DNA of 64,000 bases from an uncultured Aquimarina sp. Lineage in GTDB: Bacteria; Bacteroidota; Bacteroidia; Flavobacteriales; Flavobacteriaceae. Below are positions 1 through 8,781 of this stretch, in pieces. The position numbers and the translations under genes were made by a program. Below the pieces are notes generated by a model. It did no database searches. It had not been told where the DNA came from and saw only the letters and a program-made list of their open reading frames with translations. The stretch spans positions 248,001-312,000 of the forward strand of contig CANMLS010000001.1 in assembly GCA_947498785.1 (NCBI GenBank). The letters run 5' to 3'. The first letter of the stretch is position 1. Every line of letters begins with the position of its first letter.

Positions 1-827
1 GCAATTGGCCAAACACCTGGACTAGGAACATTAATTCCTAAATTATCTCCTCTTTCGGTATCTTGCCCAAAGTAGTATAAAGGCCAACCTTTATAAGTTA
101 ACTGTGGGGTTCCAAAAACATCTATCGTACCAAAGTCATTAGGGTTAAGAATACTTGGAAGTTTATCTATATCAATATGAAAAACAGGCCATATAGCATT
201 GTTAGAAAAATCGGCTGCAGTGTAATTATTGGTATCTTTTGTATCATTCATAAAAATATACAAGGTTCTTCCTGTAGTCGCGTTTACAATGTAAAAGGTA
301 AGTTCATCACCAGGTGTATAGTCACTTTTAAAATTCACATTATTACCATCTGCATCTTTTCCAACTAACTGTGCTTCTACATACATCAAAGAATAATCTG
401 GTTTTGCGATATACCAATTATTACCAACTTTATCCCCATTGGTATCACCAGCTGCATTATCATTCACAAAATAATATAAAGGCCATCCTTTATACGTTGT
501 TTGTTTTTCACCATCTTCTCTTGTGATTTCTCCAAAATCTGATGCTTCTAACCCTTCATCAAGTGTTAAGTCACTGGTGTAAAATATTGGCCAATTACCA
601 ATGCATCCACCACTACAGGCAGAATTTCCTTTAGAATCTCTAGAGAAGAAATAAAGAGATTTACCATCGGCATCTGTCAGGATATTTCCGAATGTGGCAT
701 TATTTACCAATTGTACAGTATTAACTTCTGGTTCTGGTTCTGGATTTGATGGTGAATCTGAATCATCACTACTGCAACTGTACAAAATAGAGATAGAAAT
801 AAATAGTAAGAAAATTGAGTTTTTCAT
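1..827 (-). CDS. Secreted-repeat lipoprotein (PF03640 / COG4315-like), partial at window edge
   Basis: This minus-strand frame is open from ATG at 827 to the window edge, about 275 codons, and has no stop in the window, so the ORF track missed it. The N-terminus MKNSIFLLFISISILYSCSS is a lipoprotein signal with a Cys after ILYS, followed by an acidic Ser/Asp/Pro/Glu linker. The rest holds two successive units of the 'secreted repeat of unknown function' family. Each unit contains a YKGWPLYYF motif plus WPIF/WPVF and LYFF/LYIF strands. Known family members are exported proteins of unclear function, some near electron-transfer proteins. It lies 276 nt downstream of the same-strand LytTR regulator, which may control it. 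The 3' end is outside the window. Confidence 0.85.
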   Translation of the reverse strand, partial: MKNSIFLLFISISILYSCSSDDSDSPSNPEPEPEVNTVQLVNNATFGNILTDADGKSLYFFSRDSKGNSACSGGCIGNWPIFYTSDLTLDEGLEASDFGEITREDGEKQTTYKGWPLYYFVNDNAAGDTNGDKVGNNWYIAKPDYSLMYVEAQLVGKDADGNNVNFKSDYTPGDELTFYIVNATTGRTLYIFMNDTKDTNNYTAADFSNNAIWPVFHIDIDKLPSILNPNDFGTIDVFGTPQLTYKGWPLYYFGQDTERGDNLGINVPSPGVWPI

Positions 828-1102
828 TTTAAAAATTATTTATGGTTTACAAGGCAAATAACCGTCAATAGGGGCTTTACATTCAAATTAATGTATGCGA
901 AAGGGAAAAAAAGCGGTTAAAAAGGAAAAAATGGACTTGAATAAAAAGTCATTTTTTTGTTTTATGTATATAAATATCACATATCAATACCAACACCTGT
1001 AATTGAGAGGGTAGAAAATAGGATTTTAAACGTAAAAAGGAATTATATCACTTGAATGTGATATGTCAGGTTATCAAATACGACAAAAAAGTTAAAAGAG
1101 AA

Positions 1103-2209
1103 TTAAGTATTTAACCATTGCCTAAACTCTGCTGCTTTATTTTTGCTAATAATAATTTCGACGTCAGAATTATGAACCAAAATTTTGAGCTGACTATTAC
1201 CATATTTTATTATTTTTTCTATTGCAGCGATACTAATAATAAATTGTCTATTCGCTCTAAAAAACAAGGAAGAATCTAGGCTTATATACAAATCATCTAA
1301 ACTCACATTACTAGTGGATTTTTTTCCATTAAAACAATTCACATAGGTAATAGTATTTTCTGTATAGATGTAAGAAATTTCATGGATAGAAATTGGGATA
1401 AGTTCATTTCTTATATAGGTAAGAATTCTCTTTTTACCATGATCCGAAGTTAATTCTGATTGTTCTACATTTGTATTTTCTACAACTACCTTTTGTTGAT
1501 ATGCTACAAGATCAGTGTTTAGCTTAGAGAGACTTACCAATTCACTTTCTAAGTTTATATTTTTGATTTCTAATTGTTTCTCATAATAGCTACCTATAAT
1601 TCGAACAGCAAAAAAAGAGGATAAAATGATTAATCCTCCCATTAAAATAAATATAGTATAAAAACTTGTTTTTAAGTTTCTTATTTGAGAAGCTACTTTA
1701 TCCAAGTTAATATTTGCTGCTACGATTAAATCAGAATCTTTAACAGGTGATATGTATACTATTTCTGATACTATACTAATGCTATCATTTTCATTCTGTT
1801 GCTTTTGATTCATCAATAAATCATATAGCTTATCGGCACTATTTTCCTTATTTAAAGATTCTACTAAAGATTGATTAGAGTTAACTTTTTGTCCAACTTT
1901 GGTAATATCAGGATTACAAACTTCTTTTCCAGACCAATCAAACACACCCACAAATGAAGCGTCGGTATTTGTATTTTCAATCGTGTTTTGAATATTTTGT
2001 ATTATAGTCTTTTTCTCAATATTAGCAGCAAGTTGGTAATGAATAAGTTTTGATATCTCATTTGCCTCTCTTTTACTGGATTCTAATTGTATTTCAATGA
2101 GCTGATTAGCACTAACTTTAATAAAATATTTGACCCCAAAAGAAGCGATTATTAAAAAAATAACTGATATCGAAATAAAAGTTAAAAAATATAATTTATC
2201 TTTTCTCAT
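1103..2209 (-). CDS. Membrane-anchored LytTR-type transcriptional regulator with extracytoplasmic sensor region
   Basis: A one-component receptor of 368 residues. TM1 is at about 7-29, an extracytoplasmic sensor at about 30-183 (cache-like in layout, not proven), TM2 at about 184-205, a short coiled linker follows, and a LytTR DNA-binding domain occupies about 265-366 (IRNELIPISIHEISYIYTEN, then FFRANRQFIISIAAI). There is no receiver or kinase domain, so the signal is probably read directly across the membrane. It sits between the PF03640 lipoprotein downstream on the same strand and the divergent OB-fold/YceI/DUF5777 operon. Both are plausible targets, which is inference from position only. 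Confidence 0.85.
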   Translation of the reverse strand: MRKDKLYFLTFISISVIFLIIASFGVKYFIKVSANQLIEIQLESSKREANEISKLIHYQLAANIEKKTIIQNIQNTIENTNTDASFVGVFDWSGKEVCNPDITKVGQKVNSNQSLVESLNKENSADKLYDLLMNQKQQNENDSISIVSEIVYISPVKDSDLIVAANINLDKVASQIRNLKTSFYTIFILMGGLIILSSFFAVRIIGSYYEKQLEIKNINLESELVSLSKLNTDLVAYQQKVVVENTNVEQSELTSDHGKKRILTYIRNELIPISIHEISYIYTENTITYVNCFNGKKSTSNVSLDDLYISLDSSLFFRANRQFIISIAAIEKIIKYGNSQLKILVHNSDVEIIISKNKAAEFRQWLNT

Positions 2210-2670
2210 TATGCTACTAATACAATATCATTACTAAAATTAAACAATCAAGTATACTATAATAATGATTGTAAAGACGAAAATAATATATTTTTATAGC
2301 TATTTTTTTATTCAAGGAATAATTTACTGGTTCCTTTAATCGTTTTTTTTCTCTTTTCAATGCTATTTTTTCCTCTTGAAAAAGATTTTGTAGTATGAAA
2401 TGCTTAAATCATAGTTTATTTGTTGAAAGCAATAACGCATATATTGAAAAAGTAATATTAGTATAATGAGAACGAATGAAAAAGATTACAATTTATTTAC
2501 CGAAGTATTCCATTTAAAATCCCACACTCATAAGCCGTTATGGTTTCTTATTTTTAATAAGATTAACAAAAAACACTGTGCTTTTTATAGGCACAATACT
2601 CTACAAATTATTGTTTAGAATAAAATTCATAAATTCAGGACGATAATATTATGCTGCTTAAGAACTATAA
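2210..2670. promoter_or_regulatory. Divergent intergenic region between the LytTR regulator and the OB-fold/YceI operon
   Basis: There are 461 bp between two divergent starts, so promoters for both directions should lie here. I see long A/T runs but could not assign a promoter or LytTR operator with confidence. A 50-codon ORF (2466-2618) is open but has no supporting features. Confidence 0.4.
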
Positions 2671-3108
2671 ATGAATAACAGAAATAAAATAATATTCTTT
2701 TTTTTTTCCACAGTACTGGTTATAGGTGGGTATGCATATTTTGAGTTTAACAAACGTCCATATAAAGATATAGAAACAATGTATACAGACACCTTTATTA
2801 ATTCTTCAGAGTTAATATCATTATTCATGTTGAATGAAAACTCGGCAAATTCTGTATACAGAAATAAAGTTATAGAAGTAGAAGGTATTGTAAAGGAGGT
2901 TACTTTTTTAAATAATCGAAATACTGTATTATTGCAAGGCAGTAGTACATATTCTAGTGTATTGTGTGATATGAAAGATGATCAAGTTGAAGAAATTGAA
3001 AAACTCAGGAAAGGTCAAAAAGTAAAGATCAAAGGAGTTTGTAAAGGGTTTCTTAAAGACGTTATTCTATTACATTGCTTACTGATTAACACACCAATCA
3101 ATGAATAA
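2671..3108 (+). CDS. OB-fold (tRNA_anti-like) exported or membrane-anchored protein
   Basis: A protein of 145 residues with an N-terminal hydrophobic segment at about 8-25 (signal anchor), then a single small domain. The pattern VYRNKVIEVEGIVKEV ... KGQKVKIKGVCKGFLKDVIL resembles the tRNA_anti-like / OB-fold putative lipoprotein family of Bacteroidota, whose members end in V.G.C.G...DV.L..C. The molecular role of that family is unknown. It is the first gene of a compact three-gene operon: its stop overlaps the YceI start by 8 nt. Regulation by the divergent LytTR receptor is likely but unproven. Confidence 0.7.
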   Translation: MNNRNKIIFFFFSTVLVIGGYAYFEFNKRPYKDIETMYTDTFINSSELISLFMLNENSANSVYRNKVIEVEGIVKEVTFLNNRNTVLLQGSSTYSSVLCDMKDDQVEEIEKLRKGQKVKIKGVCKGFLKDVILLHCLLINTPINE

Positions 3109-3649
3109 AGTTATTATTCTGATATTTCTTTTGATAAATGTTACTGATTTTGAATCAAAACCAGATCAATTTATAGCACGACAGGGACAGGTTTCTTTCT
3201 TTTCTTATACTTCTGTCGAAAATATAGAAGCAAAAAATGATCAAGTTTTAAGTATCATAGATTTATCAAAAAATGAAATTGCAATAAGTATGCTCATGAA
3301 TGCTTTTAAATTTAAAAAGTCGTTGATGCATGAGCATTTTAATGAAAGTTATATCGAGTCTGACCTATACCCTAAAGCTACTTTTGAAGGAAAAATTAAA
3401 GACTTTGATATACTTACCGATGGGACACAAACTCGTATGATTGAAGGAGAACTTACCATTCATGGTATAACCAAAGAAGTAGAAATAAAAACAACCATAG
3501 AAAACATAGATGGAAGATATTTATTTACAGGCGATTTTGAAGTTGCTGTTAAAGATTTTGATATCAAAATCCCACCTATTTTGGTTCCCAATATTGCCAA
3601 AATTATATCGATAACATTTAGATTTGAATACCAGCCTTATGAAAAATAA
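3101..3649 (+). CDS. YceI-family protein
   Basis: A protein of 182 residues with a short hydrophobic N-terminus (VIILIFLLINVTDF), probably exported. The YceI lipocalin-like barrel is recognisable from FSYTSVENIEAKN, MHEHFNESYIESDLYPKATF and the closing GELTIHGITKEVEIKTTIEN. Known YceI proteins are periplasmic and bind long-chain isoprenoid or lipid molecules. It is the middle gene of the operon, overlapping the OB-fold gene upstream, and its stop overlaps the likely start of the DUF5777 gene (ATG 3639). A second YceI gene in this window (45903-46487) is only distantly similar by eye. Confidence 0.88.
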   Translation: MNKVIILIFLLINVTDFESKPDQFIARQGQVSFFSYTSVENIEAKNDQVLSIIDLSKNEIAISMLMNAFKFKKSLMHEHFNESYIESDLYPKATFEGKIKDFDILTDGTQTRMIEGELTIHGITKEVEIKTTIENIDGRYLFTGDFEVAVKDFDIKIPPILVPNIAKIISITFRFEYQPYEK

Positions 3650-4553
3650 TGTTCATTTTCTTATATACTTTTTTATATTGATGGGATTAAATAATTCTGT
3701 TACGAGTCAGGATTTACTCGATACATTAGAAAAAGAATACCCTGATACTCCACAATATGAAATTGCCACTTTTAAGTCTACGCGTATTTCTATAGGTCAT
3801 TCGATAGAAAATCGCAAAAAAGGGGTGTTAGAAATAAAGGCAATGAATCGATTTTGGAATATCCCTAATTATGGAGGTCAGAGTTTTGTTGCTGATAAAC
3901 TAAATGCAAGAATAGCAATAGAGTATGGTATTAATGATCGATTGACATTTGGAGCAGGAGGAAGTACATTGGATGGTATTTTTGATAGTTTTCTTAAATA
4001 TAAACTCTTACGACAAAGAAAAGGTAACAAGGGTTCATTTATAAGCATGACTCTATTTCAAAATGGCTCATATCGTAGTAGACGCAATAGACCTTTTGTG
4101 GATATTAATCGATTTGATGATTTTGCAGATCAATTAGCTTTTACCAGTCAGGTATTAATTGCCCGTAAATTTACTCCTCAATTTTCTATGCAACTTTCTC
4201 CAACATATATCCATAGGAGTTCTTCTGTATTTGATGAAGATCCAAATCATCATTTTGCAATTGGTATTGGTGGCCGCTATAAATTAGGAGGACATGTATC
4301 TATCGTTTCAGAATATTTTTATGTAATAAATCCCTTAAAATCTATAGATACTTATGATGCATTCTCATTAGGTGTCAATTGGGAGTTAAGTGATGTGATG
4401 TTACAATTTCAACTTACTAATACCAGAGGTATGGTAGAAGATGCTTTTATCACACAAACTCCAAATAATTTTAATTTTAAGGATGGAAATTTTGTTTTTG
4501 GATTTGACGCTACATTTGTATTACATTTAAATCAGAAACGGAAACAAAAATAG
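3639..4553 (+). CDS. DUF5777-family outer-membrane beta-barrel protein
   Basis: The ORF track starts at TTG 3624, but ATG 3639 gives a clean signal peptide (MKNNVHFLIYFFILMGLNNS) and overlaps the YceI stop, so I prefer it (304 residues). After the signal comes a beta-rich barrel with alternating strands (TRISIGHSIENRKKGVLEIK, RIAIEYGINDRLTFGAGGS, FAIGIGGRYKLGGHVSIVSE). This matches the DUF5777 family, whose members have no established function but often neighbour YceI and redox genes in Flavobacteriia. It is the last gene of the operon. No obvious terminator was found before the convergent DMT gene. Confidence 0.75.
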   Translation: MKNNVHFLIYFFILMGLNNSVTSQDLLDTLEKEYPDTPQYEIATFKSTRISIGHSIENRKKGVLEIKAMNRFWNIPNYGGQSFVADKLNARIAIEYGINDRLTFGAGGSTLDGIFDSFLKYKLLRQRKGNKGSFISMTLFQNGSYRSRRNRPFVDINRFDDFADQLAFTSQVLIARKFTPQFSMQLSPTYIHRSSSVFDEDPNHHFAIGIGGRYKLGGHVSIVSEYFYVINPLKSIDTYDAFSLGVNWELSDVMLQFQLTNTRGMVEDAFITQTPNNFNFKDGNFVFGFDATFVLHLNQKRKQK

Positions 4554-4699
4554 TAGTTCAAGCTAAATTTTCTATTATTCTAACCGTAAGTAAGATAGTA
4601 AATTGTATCTAAGACGAGTAAATTTTCAATCAAGTTCTTGTATTGAGGTCACGTTAGTTTAAAAAATATCGAATGAGAACATCTTATATTTTTACTATC

Positions 4700-5599
4700 T
4701 CAAGAATACAAAATTAAAAATACTCCTACCATAATCCCTACTAATGGCACAAGTTTCTTTCTCTTATTTTTTTCTTTAAAAACAAGACCACCAATTACAA
4801 CAGCTATAAGTATTTGACTACGTTTGATGGCTGATAGTAACATAATTAATGCATGTGGATCTTGTAAAGCTTTAAAATAAAAGTAATCTGCCAATTGTAA
4901 CAAAACGCCAACAGCAACAATAGACCATCTAAATGTAAATGCTTGTCGCTTCTCTGGGTATGGCAACCAAGTAATGGTTACAATCACTAGTAAAATGAGC
5001 ATTGTATATAAACAAAACCAAAATTGTAAGGTTTGTGGATTTAAATATAAATTCTGAATCAAAAACTTATCATACAAACCACTACTTGCTCCTAAAAAAG
5101 TAGCCCCAATAATGGCAAATATCCATTTGTTACGTTTAAAATGAATTCCTTCTTTTTTCCCTATTCTAGAATACAAGATCACAGAAAAAATAATTGCAAA
5201 AAAACCAACCCACTGGTACATATTGGGGTTTTCTTTATAAATTATAATAGCTCCAATAAAAGTAAAAAATGGTCCTGCAGAACGTATAGGAGTTACAATC
5301 GTAATCGGTAAATGCTTCAAAGCTTGGTAAGCCAAAATCCATGAACTTGCCATAATAGCGGACTTTATAAAAATAAAGCCATGTGTTTGCCAAGAAATTT
5401 CCTGAAAAGTATAACCATAAGTTCTTGCATAATCGGGAAAAAAAATAGTGAATATATAAAACATAGCTAGTACTAAAAACCCACTAGAAACAGTACTCAA
5501 TAATACCGGAAAAACTTCATTTCCCCGTACTGCATGTTTTTTACATAAATTGTGTAATCCTAAAAAAAGTGCTGCCAATAAGCCTAAATACATCCACAT
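4700..5599 (-). CDS. EamA/DMT-family transporter
   Basis: A protein of 299 residues with about ten hydrophobic segments spread over its length and no signal peptide. The inverted-repeat EamA architecture is visible: a first half ending near IGAIIIYKENPNMYQWVGF and a second near VVIGGLVFKEKNKRKKLVPL, each with the xxFKE/xxYKE loop before the last helix pair. Drug/metabolite transporters of this class export small metabolites, and the substrate cannot be read from sequence. It is monocistronic, convergent with the DUF5777 gene and divergent from the TRAP operon. Confidence 0.85.
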   Translation of the reverse strand: MWMYLGLLAALFLGLHNLCKKHAVRGNEVFPVLLSTVSSGFLVLAMFYIFTIFFPDYARTYGYTFQEISWQTHGFIFIKSAIMASSWILAYQALKHLPITIVTPIRSAGPFFTFIGAIIIYKENPNMYQWVGFFAIIFSVILYSRIGKKEGIHFKRNKWIFAIIGATFLGASSGLYDKFLIQNLYLNPQTLQFWFCLYTMLILLVIVTITWLPYPEKRQAFTFRWSIVAVGVLLQLADYFYFKALQDPHALIMLLSAIKRSQILIAVVIGGLVFKEKNKRKKLVPLVGIMVGVFLILYS

Positions 5600-5820
5600 G
5601 GCGCGAATATAGTTTTTTAAGTCATTTTGTGATTATAATAGCACATAGATTTTTAAGAATTTTGATTACAAAAAAAAGCTAAACGTTTTAGTAAAATCAT
5701 GAGAATAGTATGATTATCTACAAATAATCAGATTTGCAGTTTTTTGATCCTTGGAAAAATGTCTATTTATAATAAAAGTATTTTATTCTTAAAGTTTTTA
5801 TCGGGTACTTTTTTATAAAG

Positions 5821-5838
5821 GTGGTATATTGTAACCAC
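5821..5838. promoter_or_regulatory. Short inverted repeat upstream of the TRAP operon
   Basis: GTGGT and ACCAC arms face each other across 8 nt, about 30 nt upstream of the dctP start. This is a possible operator, but the arms are only 5 bp, so chance is a real alternative. Confidence 0.2.
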
Positions 5839-5867
5839 ATTATTCAGAGGTTTTATAAATTTTGCAA

Positions 5868-6869
5868 ATGTTGAATACTACATTTCTAAAACTATATTGT
5901 AAATGCTTGATTATAGCAGTTACTTTTTTATTATTCAGTGGTTGTACAACTAAGAAAGAACCTGAGTTTTTGATAAGAGCCAGCTTATTGGTAGGAGAAG
6001 ACCATTCTTGGTTTAAAGCCTTTAAATATTTTGAAAAAATTATTAAAGAAAGATCGGGTGGACGAATAGTAGTACATAGTTATCACTCAGAACAATTAGC
6101 CAAAGAGATTGAAGCTATAAGATTAATTCAATCCGGAGTAATCGACATGACTACTACAAGTTCCTTGCTTAGTAATTGGACAGAGATCATGACGTTTTGC
6201 GAGATGCCTTTTCTTCTAGAAAACCCCAATCAGGTTTCAAACTTGATTAATGGACCTTTAGGTAAGAGAATACATAAAGAAATGTTAGAAAAAACAGGGT
6301 TACGACCACTAGGTTATTTTCAGGCAGGGGCAAGGCACTTAACTTCTAATAAACCCATAAAGCATCCTGATCAATTAAAAGGTTTGATTCTTAGGATACC
6401 CAATGTACCTTCTTTTGTTACAGCTTGGGAAGCTCTGGGTGCCAAAACTACACCTATGGCATTCTCTGAGGTATTTACCTCACTGCAACAGGGTACTATA
6501 GATGCACAAGAAAACCCGTTAGCACTAATTAAAGTCTCTGGGTTTTATGAAGTTCAAAAGTATGTAAACCTTACAGGACATGTAGTGAGTTGGACATATC
6601 CAGTTATAGGAGAAAAACAGTTTCAAGAATTTCCTGATGACTTAAAAAAAATATTTCTTGAAGCTGCAAGTGATATGCAAGCCTATGAACGTAATCTGTT
6701 TTTAGAAAATGAAAAAAAGATCAAAGAAGAATTAGAAGCTTTGGGTATGACCTTTGTAACTGTCGATAACCCAGCTTTTATCGAGAAATGCGGTAATGCT
6801 ATATTTAATACTTTATCACCAGAAATGCAAAAAATATATACAACCATAAAGACCAATGAGTACAAATGA
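5868..6869 (+). CDS. dctP: TRAP transporter substrate-binding lipoprotein (DctP family)
   Basis: I prefer ATG 5868 over the upstream in-frame TTG at 5862, giving 333 residues. The N-terminus LIIAVTFLLFSGCTTKKE is a lipoprotein signal with lipobox Cys. The DctP fold is clear: LVGEDHSWFKAFKYFEKIIKERSGGRI, then KGLILRIPNVPSFVTAWEALGAK, then AFSEVFTSLQQGTIDAQENP. The Arg in LRIPN is the usual carboxylate clamp of this family, so the ligand is probably an organic acid or sugar acid. The stop overlaps the dctQ start by 4 nt, forming a dctPQM operon. No catabolic genes are attached, so the substrate is open. Confidence 0.92.
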   Translation: MLNTTFLKLYCKCLIIAVTFLLFSGCTTKKEPEFLIRASLLVGEDHSWFKAFKYFEKIIKERSGGRIVVHSYHSEQLAKEIEAIRLIQSGVIDMTTTSSLLSNWTEIMTFCEMPFLLENPNQVSNLINGPLGKRIHKEMLEKTGLRPLGYFQAGARHLTSNKPIKHPDQLKGLILRIPNVPSFVTAWEALGAKTTPMAFSEVFTSLQQGTIDAQENPLALIKVSGFYEVQKYVNLTGHVVSWTYPVIGEKQFQEFPDDLKKIFLEAASDMQAYERNLFLENEKKIKEELEALGMTFVTVDNPAFIEKCGNAIFNTLSPEMQKIYTTIKTNEYK

Positions 6870-7339
6870 TTAAAAAAATACAAAAAATAGTAGGAGTCTT
6901 TCTAAAAGCAGGAACAGTATTAAGCACATTAGGGTTTATAACCATTACTCTTATCCAGATTTATGGGCGTTTTTTTATGGAAAAAGCTCCTTCATGGACA
7001 GAAGAAGCTGCTCGTTTGTTTTTTGTTTTTGCCATAGCCTTTTCGTCTGGATTGGCTATGAAAAGTAATTTTTATGTGTCTTTTGATTTTATTTTTAATA
7101 AAATTTCCAAAGCATGGCAAAATCATATTCAAAAGATGACCTATATATCAATTCTTGTTTTATGTTTTATGTTTTCTTTTTATGGCATGTTATTCGTTTA
7201 TTCTGGATGGCAGGAACAATCACCTAGCATGAAATTCCCTATGGCAATTGCATTTATGAGCATGCCATTATTGGGGTTTGCGATTGCTTTTTATACTGTG
7301 CTTAAAATGATTAAGATGTTTAATACAAAAAAGAATTAG
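6866..7339 (+). CDS. dctQ: TRAP transporter small permease (DctQ)
   Basis: A protein of 157 residues with four predicted membrane helices. The DctQ signature region FFMEKAPSWTEEAARLFFVF is present after helix 1. DctQ pairs with the large subunit DctM to form the Na+-driven carrier and is thought to support docking of the binding protein. It overlaps dctP by 4 nt (ATGA-type coupling), and dctM starts 2 nt after its stop, so the three genes are surely co-translated. Confidence 0.92.
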   Translation: MIKKIQKIVGVFLKAGTVLSTLGFITITLIQIYGRFFMEKAPSWTEEAARLFFVFAIAFSSGLAMKSNFYVSFDFIFNKISKAWQNHIQKMTYISILVLCFMFSFYGMLFVYSGWQEQSPSMKFPMAIAFMSMPLLGFAIAFYTVLKMIKMFNTKKN

Positions 7340-7340
7340 G

Positions 7341-8615
7341 ATGATTTGGTTACTGATTGTATCATTTGTTATTTGTCTCGTGTTTCGATTTCCTATAGCC
7401 TTTTCATTAGGTATTTCGTGTTTAATATATCTTTTGGCTGCTGGAATTCCTCTAACAGTGATTCCAATGAAAATGTATTCGGGTATAGATGTTTTTGTAT
7501 TAATGAGTATTCCAGGATTTATTTTAACAGGTAACTTAATGAATCAAGGAGGCTTAACTGAAAGAATAATTACATTTTGCAATCATTTGATCGGACATGT
7601 AAGAGGTGGGTTAGCGTTGGCTAATATTGGAGCTTCTATGCTTTTTGCTGGAATTTCAGGTACTGCAATTTCTGATACAGCAAGTATTGGATCAGTAATG
7701 ATTCCTGCAATGAAAAAGGAAGGATATGATGCAGATTTTTCTTGTGCTGTTACTGCATCTTCATCAACTGTAGGACCTATTATTCCTCCAAGTGTACCAA
7801 TGATTATTGCAGCCACTTTAAGTGGATTATCTGTAGGTAAGTTGTTTTTGGCAGGTGCAATTCCAGGACTTTTATTAGGGGTTAGTCTTATGTTTGTTAC
7901 GTATTTTATCTCTGTGAAAAAAAATTACCCTAAACTTAAAAAAAGTAGCTTGAGACAGATTTTTGTTAGCTTTTTAGATACTTTTTGGTCGTTATTAATG
8001 ACATTTATTATTTTATTCGGAATTATAGGTGGTGTATTTACTCCAACAGAAGCTTCTATCATTGCTGTGTTATACGCTTTATTAGTTGGTATATTCATAT
8101 ATAAAAGATTAAACTTTAAAAAAATTTTAGTAATCATTTTGGATGCTATGAAAACCTCGGCATCACTTATGGTATTAATAGGTTTTGCTAATCTTTTTGG
8201 TTGGATTTTGATTGTAGAACAATTGCCACAATTCATTTCTAATGAAATCCTTCTTTTTTCACAAAACAAATATGTCGTATTATTATTGATTAATTTGTTA
8301 TTGATCTTTGTAGGTACATTTATGGAAACTATTGCTGCACTTTTGATATTGTTTCCAATTTTATTAAAAGTAGCATTAGCTGTAGAAGTAGACCCTATCC
8401 ATTTTGGGGTTATCGCACTTTTAAATTTAATGATAGGCCTCACCACACCACCTTTAGGGATATGCCTTTTTGTATCTTCAAGTATAGGAAAGGTTTCAAT
8501 TAGTAAGGTAAGTAAAGCTGGGATTCCGTTCTTAATGATCAGCCTTATTGTATTAATATTGGTAACCTTAATTCCTGAAATCTCATTGTTTTTACCAAGA
8601 TTATTTATGGACTAA
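7341..8615 (+). CDS. dctM: TRAP transporter large permease (DctM)
   Basis: A protein of 424 residues with about twelve membrane segments, a standard DctM length. Family landmarks include LIYLLAAGIPLTVIPMKMYSG, SGTAISDTASIGSVMIPAMK, SSSTVGPIIPPSVPMIIAA and ALLNLMIGLTTPPLGICLFV. DctM carries the Na+/substrate translocation pathway. It is the last gene of dctPQM and is followed by hairpins in the convergent gap. Bacteroidota rely mainly on TonB systems, so a stand-alone TRAP operon is less common here. Confidence 0.93.
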   Translation: MIWLLIVSFVICLVFRFPIAFSLGISCLIYLLAAGIPLTVIPMKMYSGIDVFVLMSIPGFILTGNLMNQGGLTERIITFCNHLIGHVRGGLALANIGASMLFAGISGTAISDTASIGSVMIPAMKKEGYDADFSCAVTASSSTVGPIIPPSVPMIIAATLSGLSVGKLFLAGAIPGLLLGVSLMFVTYFISVKKNYPKLKKSSLRQIFVSFLDTFWSLLMTFIILFGIIGGVFTPTEASIIAVLYALLVGIFIYKRLNFKKILVIILDAMKTSASLMVLIGFANLFGWILIVEQLPQFISNEILLFSQNKYVVLLLINLLLIFVGTFMETIAALLILFPILLKVALAVEVDPIHFGVIALLNLMIGLTTPPLGICLFVSSSIGKVSISKVSKAGIPFLMISLIVLILVTLIPEISLFLPRLFMD

Positions 8616-8665
8616 ATGATTCATATTATGTTTGGTATATAAGAGTGAAAATGTAGTGGAGTAGG

Positions 8666-8727
8666 TTTTAGCTTATACTTTTAGCTAAAAATCAAACTAT
8701 TACTAGCTTTGAAGCCTGTAGTAGTTT
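8666..8727. terminator. Two tandem hairpins between convergent dctM and S41 peptidase genes
   Basis: The first hairpin has arms TTTTAGCT and AGCTAAAA (8666-8690). The second, at 8694-8727, is an imperfect inverted repeat with outer arms AAACTA and TAGTTT and inner arms GCTT/AAGC. They lie in the 166-bp convergent gap, where a bidirectional terminator is expected. The string TTTTAGCTTATACT also occurs at the right edge of repeat E2 copy 2. Confidence 0.5.
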
Positions 8728-8781
8728 AATTTTAAAACCCTTAATAGGGGCTAGCTATGTTTATCACATTAATAATATTGA

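Noticed and set aside
177-368. Track ORF on the plus strand
   Set aside because: Antisense shadow of the partial PF03640 lipoprotein, which has a full open frame with signal peptide and repeats on the minus strand.
2466-2618. 50-codon plus-strand ORF in the LytTR/OB-fold divergent gap (MRTNEKDYNLFTEVFHLKSH)
   Set aside because: Lies in a promoter region, with no recognised family or signal peptide; chance ORFs of this size are common here.
7583-8446. Track ORFs 7583-7816 and 7925-8446 on the minus strand
   Set aside because: Antisense shadows within dctM, which has clear TRAP permease motifs across the same bases.
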